Made by a program: the position numbers and the translations under genes. The notes under the pieces are model-generated. The model was not told where the DNA came from. It was given only the letters and a program-made list of their open reading frames with translations, and ran no database searches. A DNA stretch of 13,166 nucleotides from SXPK01 sp041168165 (GTDB taxonomy: Bacteria > Planctomycetota > UBA1135 > UBA2386): assembly GCA_041168165.1 (NCBI GenBank), contig JBEELK010000342.1, positions 1 through 13,166 on the forward strand, written 5' to 3'. The stretch's first letter is position 1. Each line of letters begins with the position of its first letter. Shown here one piece after another: positions 1 to 6,626 of this stretch.

Positions 1-510
1 CGCGGCGCGGGCAAGTCGACGTTGGGCCGACTGGTCGCGGAGAGCCTTGGGCTGCCATTCTTCGACGCCGACGAAGCGCTCGCACTCGCCGTCGGCATGG
101 GCGCGTCCGACTACTTGCGCAGCAACGGCGAGCCCGAGTTCCGTCGCGTCGAAGAGCGGGTCAGCTCCGAATTGCTGCGCCGCGATGGGGTCGTCGTGGC
201 GCTCGGCGGCGGGGCCCTGTTGTCCGATGCCTTGCGAACGCTTGTGGCAGAGCCGCGCGTGCTCTGCGTGTTCGTCCATGCGCCGGTGGCAACGCTGTGC
301 GATCGCATTCGCGGCAGCGATCGGCCGGCGCTCACGTCGTTGCCGCTCGAACGCGAGATCGAGGTCGTGCTCGCGGCGCGGCGGCCTGCTTACGAAGCTG
401 CAGCTTCGATCTCGATCGATACGTCGATCGGGGCTGTCGACGAACTCGCGCGCACGATCGTCGACTTTGCGCGCGGCAAGTTTGACGTCGAGGCCACGGA
501 ACGCCGATAG
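1..510 (+). CDS. aroK: Shikimate kinase (5' end cut by window edge)
   Basis: Phosphorylates the 3-hydroxyl of shikimate with ATP, the fifth step of the shikimate pathway to chorismate, in the cytoplasm. The 169 visible residues begin inside the Walker A loop (RGAGKSTLG), so only about 10-15 residues should be missing compared with the usual 170-180 residue enzyme. Also visible are the shikimate-binding acidic pair FDADEAL (D22, D24), the arginine of the GEPEFRRVE motif (R48), the glycine triplet in VALGGGALL (69-71), the lid arginine in SDRPALTSL (R108) and the C-terminal RRPAYEAAA motif (R128, Y131). All the key family residues appear intact. The true start lies upstream of the window, so the first in-window start codon at 22 is not the real one. 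The gene is followed by a GC-rich inverted repeat. It could be fused upstream to another shikimate-pathway domain, which cannot be seen. Confidence 0.93.
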   Translation, partial: RGAGKSTLGRLVAESLGLPFFDADEALALAVGMGASDYLRSNGEPEFRRVEERVSSELLRRDGVVVALGGGALLSDALRTLVAEPRVLCVFVHAPVATLCDRIRGSDRPALTSLPLEREIEVVLAARRPAYEAAASISIDTSIGAVDELARTIVDFARGKFDVEATERR

Positions 511-514
511 ACGC

Positions 515-541
515 GCTCCGGCGGCGCCGCGCGCCGGGAGC
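515..541 (+). terminator. Possible hairpin terminator after aroK
   Basis: GCTCCGGCG at 515-523 pairs with CGCCGGGAGC at 532-541 with one bulged G, five bases after the aroK stop. It is followed by CAAAACAG rather than a T-run, so it is not a classic Rho-independent terminator. It may be an mRNA 3'-end hairpin or chance pairing in GC-rich DNA. Confidence 0.25.
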
Positions 542-550
542 AAAACAGCG

Positions 551-579
551 GCAACAACCGTCCTGTGCGCCGCTATCAT
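551..579 (+). promoter_or_regulatory. Possible promoter of the secreted HEAT-repeat gene
   Basis: TATCAT at 574-579 resembles a -10 box, with GCAACA at 551-556 as a weak -35 at 17 bases spacing. The extended string GCTATCATCCGCCC (573-586) matches 12 of 14 bases of a string upstream of the methyltransferase on the other strand (8851 down to 8838). If real, transcription starts near 586. That excludes the GTG at 565 as start codon and supports the ATG at 649. Confidence 0.35.
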
Positions 580-648
580 CCGCCCGCTGCGGTCGCGGGT
601 GCGCGGCAGGCGGTTTTGGTTCGGCGCGCAGCTGTTCGTGGACTTCGC

Positions 649-3477
649 ATGATGCAACTTGGCCCCTTCGTCTCGACTTGGCTTGCCAGCATTGCGTCTT
701 GGCGCATGGGCACAGCCTGCATTGCGTTCGGCGCGTTGTCCGCCGCTCTGCATGCGCAAGACAAGGAGTTGCCTCCGAGCCCCGCTGCGGAAGTTCGCCG
801 CCAGCAGAACGGCGACGCAGGCGCGGTGGTGGAGCGACTCAAGGCAGAGATTGCGCAAGCTGGCGCCGAAGGCTCGCGGTTGCGGCTCGCCGCGATCGAG
901 CACGCCTTGTCGCTGTCCGACCTGCGCGCGCATGCGTTGTTGACGGCGCGGATCGCCGATGCGGACGATCCCGATGGTGTGCGGAAGGAGACGTTGGAGG
1001 CGCTCGTCCGCAGGCTGCGCAACCCGATCGATCCGGTGTTTGGCGAGACCGCTCCGCGCGAGCCGCGCTTGCGCCTCGTGCGCGCCTACGCCGAGGCGCT
1101 CGCGATCTTCTGGTTCGATGAAGCGACGATCGAAGGCGTGCCGACTGGGCCGCTTGGCGCGCTGGCTCGCGAAGCGCTCGTGTTGATGCCGTCGCGCGCG
1201 CTGATCGAGGCTCAGCGACAAATCCTGTCCACGGACGAGTCGCCGATCGCGTTGCGGCTCGCGACGCTGCGCGCAGCGGGCGATGCGCAGGATCTGCAGT
1301 TCGGCGGCTTGCTCGCGGACTTCCTCGGTTCCGAGGATCCCGCGATTCAGAAGTCGGCGCGCACCGCGCTGCGCTACCTGACGTTCCACGACGCGACGTT
1401 CGAGACGCGCGAACAATACGAAAGCTGGGCTCGGCAGAACGGCCTGCGCACTTACGTCGACCTCGCCGAAGACGCGGCACGTCGGGTCGCGCGGCGTGAG
1501 CGCGAGCACCTGGAGCAGATCGAGGAGATCCAGCGGGCCGCCGCCGCTCGGGTGGTGCGCGCGTTGACCGAGAAGCGAAAGGGCATCGCGTGGGCCGAGG
1601 TCCAAGAGCAGACGATGGTCGAGGATCCGACGACGATCGCCGCGTGCCTCGAACAGTTGCAGCAGACCCTGGCAGACGCTGCCGCATCCGATGAAGGCGC
1701 TGGTCGATTGCCGTTTGCGCGCGCGCTGCTGCTGCGCTACCGCGCAAACGCGACCGCCGACAAGGACCTGCGTCCGCTGCTGCTCGAAGTGACTGCTGCA
1801 GTCGTGCGATCCTCGGACCAAGAACTGTCCGCGGAGATCGCTTCGGAGTTGCTGCAGCAACTGGCGTCGTCGGAGCCTGCTCTGCAGTCGGCAGCGATGC
1901 GTTCGCTGCGTCGATTCCAATCGCCGGAAGCGCGCGCTGCGATCGTCGCGGTGGCGACGCAAGCGCTCGATCGCAGTCCCGACGATGCGGTATTCGTGCA
2001 AGCGCTGCAGACGTTGGCCGCCACCGGGGAGTCCCAGTGGAAGTCGCCCGCAGATGGCGGCATCGGCCGCGCAGAGTGGTTTGCGCTGATTCGCCGTGTC
2101 TGCAGCGGGGCATTCCCGCGCGAACGTCGGAATGAGGCGCTCGCGATGGCGCTGCTCGTCGATCGCGACGGCAAGCGTTCGCCGGAGTCGTTCGAGTTGT
2201 TGCTCGAGATCGCGAAGGATCCGGCGCGCGAGCCAGACTATCGCAACGCGTGCTTGATCCACCTGCAGGCATGGCGAGACGAGGCTGCGCGTGCCGACAC
2301 GCTCGTGCAATCGCTGGCATCCCTGCTCGGCGACGCAGAGCGAGACGTTCGCGTGTTCGCCGCCGACGCGCTCGTGCGGTTGCCCGACGGGACCCAGGAG
2401 CAGAAGAAGGCGTGGATCCGCACGATCGTCAGCACGCTGCGCGATCGACTCGAAGTGGAGACCAACCCCGCCGCGCTGCGATCCATGCTGGCCTGTCTCG
2501 TGGCTTGCAGTCGCGATCCCGGAGAGCCGGGCGCGGCGATCGGTGCGCTCAACGTCGCGCTCGATGCGGTTGGTCTGCGTGCGCCCGAGGAGCAACAAGC
2601 CAAGGCCGTGGCGCTGCTGCAAACGCTGACCGAACTCGCCGCCGATCCTGCAGCCAATCAGGGCCAGTGGATCGGCGCCTGCGAGATGCTCGTTCGCCAC
2701 GAACGTCGCCGCATGCTGCGCCACGTGCTGGTGAGCCACAACGCGGTGCAACTGTCCAAGGATGTGCGCAGCACCGACACGAGCCTCTCGTCGCGCGCGC
2801 GCTCGGCGATGCGCTACCTGCTGCTCGCCGCGTTGCAGAAGCCCGAGAACGATCCGTGGGACTCGACCGAGGAGCTTCGCCGCGAGGCGATGGATGTGCG
2901 GATCGCATTCGACGCGCTGCCGCCGTCGGCGTCGTTGCCGGAGTCGATCGAATCCCCTGCATTCCGTTTGATGCGCGTGCAGGCGCTGCTCGCGACGAGC
3001 GGCTATGCGGAAGCCATCGTGCTGTGTCGCGCTTGGCTGGAGGAGCACGATCCCAAGGACTGGGAGCCGCTCAGCCCATTCCAGCAGGAGACCGTGCGCT
3101 ATGCGCTCGCGGATGCGTTTGCGCGTAGCGGCAAGCTGAATGAGGCCGTGCAGGCGCTCCTGAAGGCCCCGCAGGGGCCCGTGCCGGATCCACGCCTCGT
3201 CGGTGTCTCGGAGCGCATCGGACGCGCTTACCTCGCCTCGGATGCCGGGCGCGCGGTGGAGTGGCTGACGGTTTCTGTGCGAGGCACGAAGGAAGAGGAC
3301 CCGCAGCTTCGCGCGCGTCTCGTTGCGCTGTGGGAAGCGCGGATCGCGCAGAGCCCACAGGATCGCGCGGCGGTGTTGGCGGAGATCGAACGGCGCAACG
3401 GGTTGTTCGAATCCGCAGACTGCCCCGAGGAGCTCAAGCTCGCCGTGCAACGCTTGCGGTCGCCGAAGGGCAACTGA
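649..3477 (+). CDS. Large secreted HEAT/TPR-repeat protein of unknown function
   Basis: No enzyme motif is recognised. The protein is predicted to be 942 residues. Residues 1-36 form a plausible Sec signal peptide: a hydrophobic stretch around 21-34 and a possible cleavage site in ALHA|Q after residue 36. The mature part is almost entirely alpha-helical, rich in Ala, Leu, Arg and Glu. It has repeated helix pairs of HEAT style, for example around 186-250 (LGSEDPAIQKSARTALRYL) and 540-600 (DAERDVRVFAADALVRL). A conserved-looking Phe/Trp element follows one repeat near 241-262 (FHDATFETREQYESWARQ), as seen in HEAT proteins of planctomycete type. The last 170 residues look like TPR units (about 774-803, 814-842 and 851-880). 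The ATG at 649 was chosen because it directly precedes the signal peptide. A GTG at 565 would add 28 Arg-rich residues and lies upstream of the likely promoter. No good Shine-Dalgarno site is visible. A periplasmic scaffold role is likely but unproven. Confidence 0.85.
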   Translation: MMQLGPFVSTWLASIASWRMGTACIAFGALSAALHAQDKELPPSPAAEVRRQQNGDAGAVVERLKAEIAQAGAEGSRLRLAAIEHALSLSDLRAHALLTARIADADDPDGVRKETLEALVRRLRNPIDPVFGETAPREPRLRLVRAYAEALAIFWFDEATIEGVPTGPLGALAREALVLMPSRALIEAQRQILSTDESPIALRLATLRAAGDAQDLQFGGLLADFLGSEDPAIQKSARTALRYLTFHDATFETREQYESWARQNGLRTYVDLAEDAARRVARREREHLEQIEEIQRAAAARVVRALTEKRKGIAWAEVQEQTMVEDPTTIAACLEQLQQTLADAAASDEGAGRLPFARALLLRYRANATADKDLRPLLLEVTAAVVRSSDQELSAEIASELLQQLASSEPALQSAAMRSLRRFQSPEARAAIVAVATQALDRSPDDAVFVQALQTLAATGESQWKSPADGGIGRAEWFALIRRVCSGAFPRERRNEALAMALLVDRDGKRSPESFELLLEIAKDPAREPDYRNACLIHLQAWRDEAARADTLVQSLASLLGDAERDVRVFAADALVRLPDGTQEQKKAWIRTIVSTLRDRLEVETNPAALRSMLACLVACSRDPGEPGAAIGALNVALDAVGLRAPEEQQAKAVALLQTLTELAADPAANQGQWIGACEMLVRHERRRMLRHVLVSHNAVQLSKDVRSTDTSLSSRARSAMRYLLLAALQKPENDPWDSTEELRREAMDVRIAFDALPPSASLPESIESPAFRLMRVQALLATSGYAEAIVLCRAWLEEHDPKDWEPLSPFQQETVRYALADAFARSGKLNEAVQALLKAPQGPVPDPRLVGVSERIGRAYLASDAGRAVEWLTVSVRGTKEEDPQLRARLVALWEARIAQSPQDRAAVLAEIERRNGLFESADCPEELKLAVQRLRSPKGN

Positions 3478-3530
3478 GCGTTGTGTCGCGTGGGGCTCGC
3501 AGCGATTGTCATGCGCGCCGAACTTCACGC

Positions 3531-3558
3531 TTGCTTGTCCGAGGAAGGTCGCTACCTT
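3531..3558 (+). promoter_or_regulatory. Probable promoter of the initiator tRNA
   Basis: TTGCTT (3531-3536) and TACCTT (3553-3558) are separated by 16 bases and resemble sigma-70 -35 and -10 boxes. A start near 3565 would give a short leader before the tRNA at 3574. The flanking bases CGCTACCTTC resemble the CGCTATCATC string at 571-580. Confidence 0.45.
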
Positions 3559-3573
3559 CTTCGCCTCACCCAA

Positions 3574-3650
<77 letters not shown>

Positions 3651-3654
3651 GTTG

Positions 3655-3695
3655 CCAGGGCGGTCCGGCTTGCCGGTCCGCCCTGGTTCGTTTCT
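3655..3695 (+). terminator. Terminator hairpin of tRNA-fMet
   Basis: CCAGGGCGG (3655-3663) pairs perfectly with CCGCCCTGG (3678-3686). Inside it CCGG (3665-3668) pairs with CCGG (3673-3676) around a CTTG loop, with one T.T mismatch between the two stems. The T-rich tail TTCGTTTCT follows at 3687-3695. This is the strongest intrinsic terminator in the window, four bases after the CCA end. Confidence 0.8.
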
Positions 3696-3774
3696 GTGGA
3701 TCGCCTCTCGAGACCGCGTCAGCCGGCGCACTGCTGGCCCGAAAGACTGGTGTGCCCATCTGCGTTGGCCGTGG

Positions 3775-4203
3775 ATGGCAGGTGCTGATCCCAACCGCAC
3801 GACCCTGATACGCATCGACCGGGGCGTGTCCCTGTTCTTTGTAGCTCTCGGTTCCGTTGCAGCAGCCGCTTGGATGTCCACCCAGGCCTTTGTCGCGGGC
3901 CTGCCGCCAGAAGATGCGGGCTTCGGCAAGGACGCATTCGCGCTGAAGATGGTCGCGGTGCCGTTGTCGTTGATTGCGTTTGGCATCGCGTGGCCGCTGT
4001 TGCACTTCGGCCTGCGTCATGCAGACCTGCGCAAGTCGTTGCCGCTCACGGTCGGCGCTGCACTCCTGGTCACGCCGTCGGTTGCCTACGCGCACCCGGT
4101 GTTGGCACCGCTCGCCGGGTTGCTCGCTGGCGGCTGTGCGGTGCTCGCGAGTCGCCGGTGGTTTCCGCTCGCGCATTCGCATCGACCCGTCGAGACCGCG
4201 TAG
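3775..4203 (+). CDS. Small integral membrane protein of unknown function
   Basis: I do not recognise the family. The predicted 142-residue protein has about four hydrophobic segments, roughly at residues 18-38, 59-80, 89-107 and 108-126. The second contains IAWPLLHFGL and the third and fourth are separated by a short turn near AYAHP. Short basic stretches (RHADLRK at 81-87, ASRRW at 125-129) flank the segments, and the tail is polar and His-containing. The ATG at 3775 was chosen because the open frame upstream of it overlaps the tRNA terminator and encodes a non-hydrophobic Arg/Trp-rich stretch. There is no convincing ribosome-binding site. It ends 37 bases before the lipoprotein trio on the same strand and may be co-transcribed with it, so a role in the same envelope assembly is possible. 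That link is inference from position only. Confidence 0.65.
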   Translation: MAGADPNRTTLIRIDRGVSLFFVALGSVAAAAWMSTQAFVAGLPPEDAGFGKDAFALKMVAVPLSLIAFGIAWPLLHFGLRHADLRKSLPLTVGAALLVTPSVAYAHPVLAPLAGLLAGGCAVLASRRWFPLAHSHRPVETA

Positions 4204-4240
4204 GCGTGCGCGAGAAGCGCGGGCGTGGCATCGTGCGCGG

Positions 4241-4657
4241 ATGCCATTCGGCCGACCTCAGCGGATCCCGCTCGCAGCACTGCTCGCGCTCCTTCCCTCC
4301 TGCGCCACTGCGCCGCTTGGCGAAGCGCCGCACTTCTCGTCGCAGACCGTCAGCATCACCGAGAAGGGCTTGCTGCCTGGCGCGGAGTTGCGCATCGCGG
4401 ACTTCGGCACTGTCGTGTTCCGCAATGCGCGCACTCGCGGCGATGTCGCGGTTGAGATCGCGCGGCCGTTCCCGCCGAGCGCGCAGTGCTCGACGACGCT
4501 GCGGTTTGCGGCTCGTGGCGAGGCGTCGGCTTCGTTGCCGATCGCGCCGCGTGAAGTCGCTTCGATCTGCTTTCATCAAAGCGGCAGGTTCCCGTTCACA
4601 GTGACGAGCGACGACGGCGCATGGAATGGCGTCGTGGTGGTGGGAGGCGCGCAGTGA
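4241..4657 (+). CDS. Putative lipoprotein with degenerate cupredoxin-like domain
   Basis: The predicted 138-residue protein has a basic N-terminus, a hydrophobic core and lipobox LLPSC, giving a lipid-modified Cys21. The remaining ~115 residues read as a beta sandwich of cupredoxin type. Residues 57-72 (TVVFRNARTRGDVAVE) correspond to the strand that normally ends with the first copper-ligand His. Residues 115-135 (GRFPFTVTSDDGAWNGVVVV) correspond to the G-x-Y-x-Y-x-C-x-x-H-x-x-M-x-G-x-V-V-V end of plastocyanin-like proteins. The Cys, His and Met ligands are absent there, so copper binding is unlikely. Cys83 and Cys110 could form a disulfide. The ATG at 4241 gives the lipoprotein signal directly; upstream extensions do not. 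The stop codon overlaps the start of the next gene by four bases, implying translational coupling. The fold assignment is by eye and could be wrong. Confidence 0.7.
   Translation: MPFGRPQRIPLAALLALLPSCATAPLGEAPHFSSQTVSITEKGLLPGAELRIADFGTVVFRNARTRGDVAVEIARPFPPSAQCSTTLRFAARGEASASLPIAPREVASICFHQSGRFPFTVTSDDGAWNGVVVVGGAQ
4642..4647 (+). promoter_or_regulatory. Shine-Dalgarno site fixing the GTG start at 4654
   Basis: GGGAGG lies six bases before GTG 4654, inside the 3' end of the upstream lipoprotein gene. It favours this GTG over the in-frame ATG at 4621, which would place Arg-rich residues in front of a good lipoprotein signal. Confidence 0.75.
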
Positions 4658-5526
4658 CTCGATCGCTCCTTGCGTTGCTTTCGCTGCTGGCGTCGTGCGC
4701 AAGCGTGTCGCACACGCTGGATCCGCGCGTGGCGGCGCCGCATTCGATCGCGGTGCTGCCGGTGGAAGGAACGGCTTCGCTCGCGGAGCGCGAACTGGCG
4801 CGTGGGCTCCTCGTCGCCCGACTGCGCGAGCATGGGTTCTCGGTCGTCGAGTCCCAGCACGTCGATCGGGTCCTGTCCGAGACCGGTCGGATGACGGATC
4901 CCGACGCGTTTCGCGTCGACTTGGAGGCCATTCCAGCAATTGCCACCCGCATCGGCGTCGACGCGATCCTGCACATCGGTTCCTTCGACGAGACGAACTG
5001 GAATGCGATCGCCCTGCGTCGCCACGCGATCTCTGCATCGCTGCAGATCGTGACCAAGGACAAGTCCGTGTGGTGGAAGGCCAGTCACTCGGTGGGCGAG
5101 TTCGGTGGCTTCGCACTGAAGAGCGGCCAGGTCATCACGGAGCTGCTGGCGCAGGGCGCGCACGGAACGAGCGCCGCGTCGCTGGGCAAGATCGACACGC
5201 TCGTCGAGGACGTTGCCGCGGCGCTGCCGAGTGACGCGGACCGCGCGGAGCATGCGGAGCGTCTTGCTGCGCCGATGGCGCGCGAAGGGAAGCTCGCGTC
5301 GGCCGGTGGCGCTCCAGGACGTTTGCGCACGAAGATCGAGGCTCGCTGCGACGAAGGGCTGCTGCTCGTTGTGGACGTCGGGCCGCTGCAGGGCGTGCCG
5401 ATGTCAGGAGCCAGCGGCTACTACCAGGCGACCGTCGAGTTGCCCGAGGCTCCGAGCCGCGTGGTGATCCGTTCGCGCAACGGACTCGGCGCCGAGTCCT
5501 CGTCCACGATCGGAGGGCAGCAATGA
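4654..5526 (+). CDS. GNA1162/DUF799-like lipoprotein with C-terminal beta domain
   Basis: The predicted 290-residue protein has signal MTRSLLALLSLLASC (lipid-modified Cys15). Residues 29-192 follow the pattern of GNA1162/DUF799 lipoproteins, a CsgG/TolB-like alpha/beta fold: strand SIAVLPVEGT, helix ELARGLLVARLREHGFSVVES, then VDRVLSETGRMTDPDAF, ATRIGVDAILHIGSFDET, and an antiparallel pair ending KSVWWKASHS. Residues about 222-285 form a second all-beta domain around DVGPLQGVPMSGASGYYQAT. GNA1162-type proteins are outer-membrane-associated lipoproteins often encoded beside CsgG-like and DUF4810 lipoproteins; their exact role is poorly defined. Starts and stops overlap neighbours on both sides (GTGA at 4654-4657, ATGA at 5523-5526), so the three genes are probably made in fixed ratio. 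Family assignment is from pattern only, without a profile search. Confidence 0.75.
   Translation: MTRSLLALLSLLASCASVSHTLDPRVAAPHSIAVLPVEGTASLAERELARGLLVARLREHGFSVVESQHVDRVLSETGRMTDPDAFRVDLEAIPAIATRIGVDAILHIGSFDETNWNAIALRRHAISASLQIVTKDKSVWWKASHSVGEFGGFALKSGQVITELLAQGAHGTSAASLGKIDTLVEDVAAALPSDADRAEHAERLAAPMAREGKLASAGGAPGRLRTKIEARCDEGLLLVVDVGPLQGVPMSGASGYYQATVELPEAPSRVVIRSRNGLGAESSSTIGGQQ
5512..5517 (+). promoter_or_regulatory. Shine-Dalgarno site for the ATG at 5523
   Basis: GGAGGG sits five bases before ATG 5523, inside the end of the preceding gene. Together with the ATGA stop-start overlap it indicates coupled translation of the two paralogous lipoproteins. Confidence 0.75.
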
Positions 5527-6578
5527 GGGCTTCGCTCCTAGTCCGCGCCTCGGCGCTGTTCGCTGCCTTCGCGTTGGCCGCATGCACCGGCGCCAAGGTC
5601 GCGCGCGTCGAGGATCCGCGGTTGCCGCAGTTGCGCGCGATGGGCTTCCGCGTCGCGGTCGTGCCGTTCCGCGCGTCCGCGCCCGGGGATGGGTTCCTGA
5701 CCAAGTCGCTGGGCGCAGTAGGCGAGGTCCTCGCGTTGGAAGGTGGATCGAATCTGCCCGAGCGCGATGCCGTGTCCGCGTGGATGCGACGCGATGTCGT
5801 CGCGTGGCTGCGGCAGAGCGAGTTCGACGTCGTCGAGCCGTGGGCGAGCGACACGTTGCTGGCGCACGCCGGATTCGATGCAGCGACGATGGGCGACCCG
5901 TCGCGCGCCGCGGACATCGCGCGTGCTCTGCAGATCGACGGCGTCGTGTTCGGCGACGTCACGCGTTGGAACCGCTCCTACTACGTGGTGCAGTCGACTG
6001 CGGAAGTCGGATTGTCGCTGCGGCTGCTGGATCGCAGCGGCGCGCAGCTGTTCTCGACGGAACGCACCGAGACGATCGGCAGCGGCGTGAGCGGCGGTCC
6101 GACGGGCTACAGCTCTGCGTTGAGCGCCCCGGTCCAAGGCCTGTCGGGCAACATCCTCGCCGATCTCACGCGCTCGGTCGCGCGGAACGCAGCGATGGAT
6201 CTCGGCGGCACTTCCGAAGAGGCCGCGCGTTCGCATCTCGCCCCGCAGTTGTCCGTCGTCTCGCTCGTGCGTTCGAAGGACGGGCCCGTCGGCAGTGGCG
6301 AAGTCGTCGAAGTGGTCGCGGTCGGCACGCCGGATTGCGAAGTCCGGTTCGACATCGGTCGCCTGCGCGTCGGCGTGCCGATGCTGCAGACTTCGTTGGC
6401 TCCCGATGCGCGCGGCGATCGCGCCGTCTACGAGGGTCGCTACGTCGTGCAGGACGCGGACCCGCGAGCCGACTTCCCGTTGTTCGTCACGATCGCGCGC
6501 CGTGGCGGCCACGCGCAGAAGAGCCGCTATCGCTGGGACGGCGCGCTTCGCATCGAAGGCGCGCTGTTCCCGTTCTGA
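5523..6578 (+). CDS. Second GNA1162-like lipoprotein with Ig-like C-terminal domain
   Basis: The predicted 351-residue protein has lipobox LAAC, giving lipid-modified Cys21. The N-terminal domain (about 38-230) repeats the plan of the preceding gene: MGFRVAVVPFR strand, helix DVVAWLRQSEFDVVEPW, then AADIARALQIDGVVFGDVTRW and the beta pair AEVGLSLRLLDRSGAQLFSTE. It carries longer insertions and an additional Gly/Ser-rich loop at 185-210. The C-terminal domain (about 242-345) contains VRFDIGRLRVGVPM and YEGRYVVQDADP, a pattern of small Ig-like adhesion or transport accessory domains. It shares the VGVPM/QGVPM core with the upstream paralog. The two probably arose by duplication and may form a heteromer at the outer membrane. 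The gene is last in its operon; a hairpin follows six bases after the stop. CsgG-like pore formation is possible, but no channel motif is visible. Confidence 0.75.
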   Translation: MRASLLVRASALFAAFALAACTGAKVARVEDPRLPQLRAMGFRVAVVPFRASAPGDGFLTKSLGAVGEVLALEGGSNLPERDAVSAWMRRDVVAWLRQSEFDVVEPWASDTLLAHAGFDAATMGDPSRAADIARALQIDGVVFGDVTRWNRSYYVVQSTAEVGLSLRLLDRSGAQLFSTERTETIGSGVSGGPTGYSSALSAPVQGLSGNILADLTRSVARNAAMDLGGTSEEAARSHLAPQLSVVSLVRSKDGPVGSGEVVEVVAVGTPDCEVRFDIGRLRVGVPMLQTSLAPDARGDRAVYEGRYVVQDADPRADFPLFVTIARRGGHAQKSRYRWDGALRIEGALFPF

Positions 6579-6583
6579 TGCGA

Positions 6584-6606
6584 ACTGCGGCGCGTGCCGC
6601 CGCAGT
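6584..6606. terminator. Hairpin between convergent genes
   Basis: ACTGCGGCG (6584-6592) pairs perfectly with CGCCGCAGT (6598-6606) around a five-base loop. It lies between the stop of the lipoprotein gene (6578) and the stop of the peroxidase gene on the other strand (6627), so it can serve both. There is no T-run on either side, which weakens an intrinsic-terminator call. Confidence 0.5.
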
Positions 6607-6626
6607 CCTGCCATCGCACGCGCAGC

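Noticed and set aside
405..431. Cluster of GATCGAT-type palindromes suggesting a repeat or regulatory site
   Set aside because: It lies inside aroK and reflects common Ile/Asp/Ser codons (ATC, GAT, TCG) that recur throughout this genome.
839..2320. Long minus-strand open frame opposite the HEAT-repeat gene
   Set aside because: Arg/Ser/Ala-rich translation typical of the antisense of high-GC coding DNA; the plus-strand frame has a signal peptide and regular repeats.
5538..6614. 358-codon minus-strand open frame opposite the second GNA1162-like gene
   Set aside because: Its translation is rich in Arg, Ala, Asp and Gln without structure; the plus strand has a lipoprotein signal, Shine-Dalgarno site and paralogous architecture.
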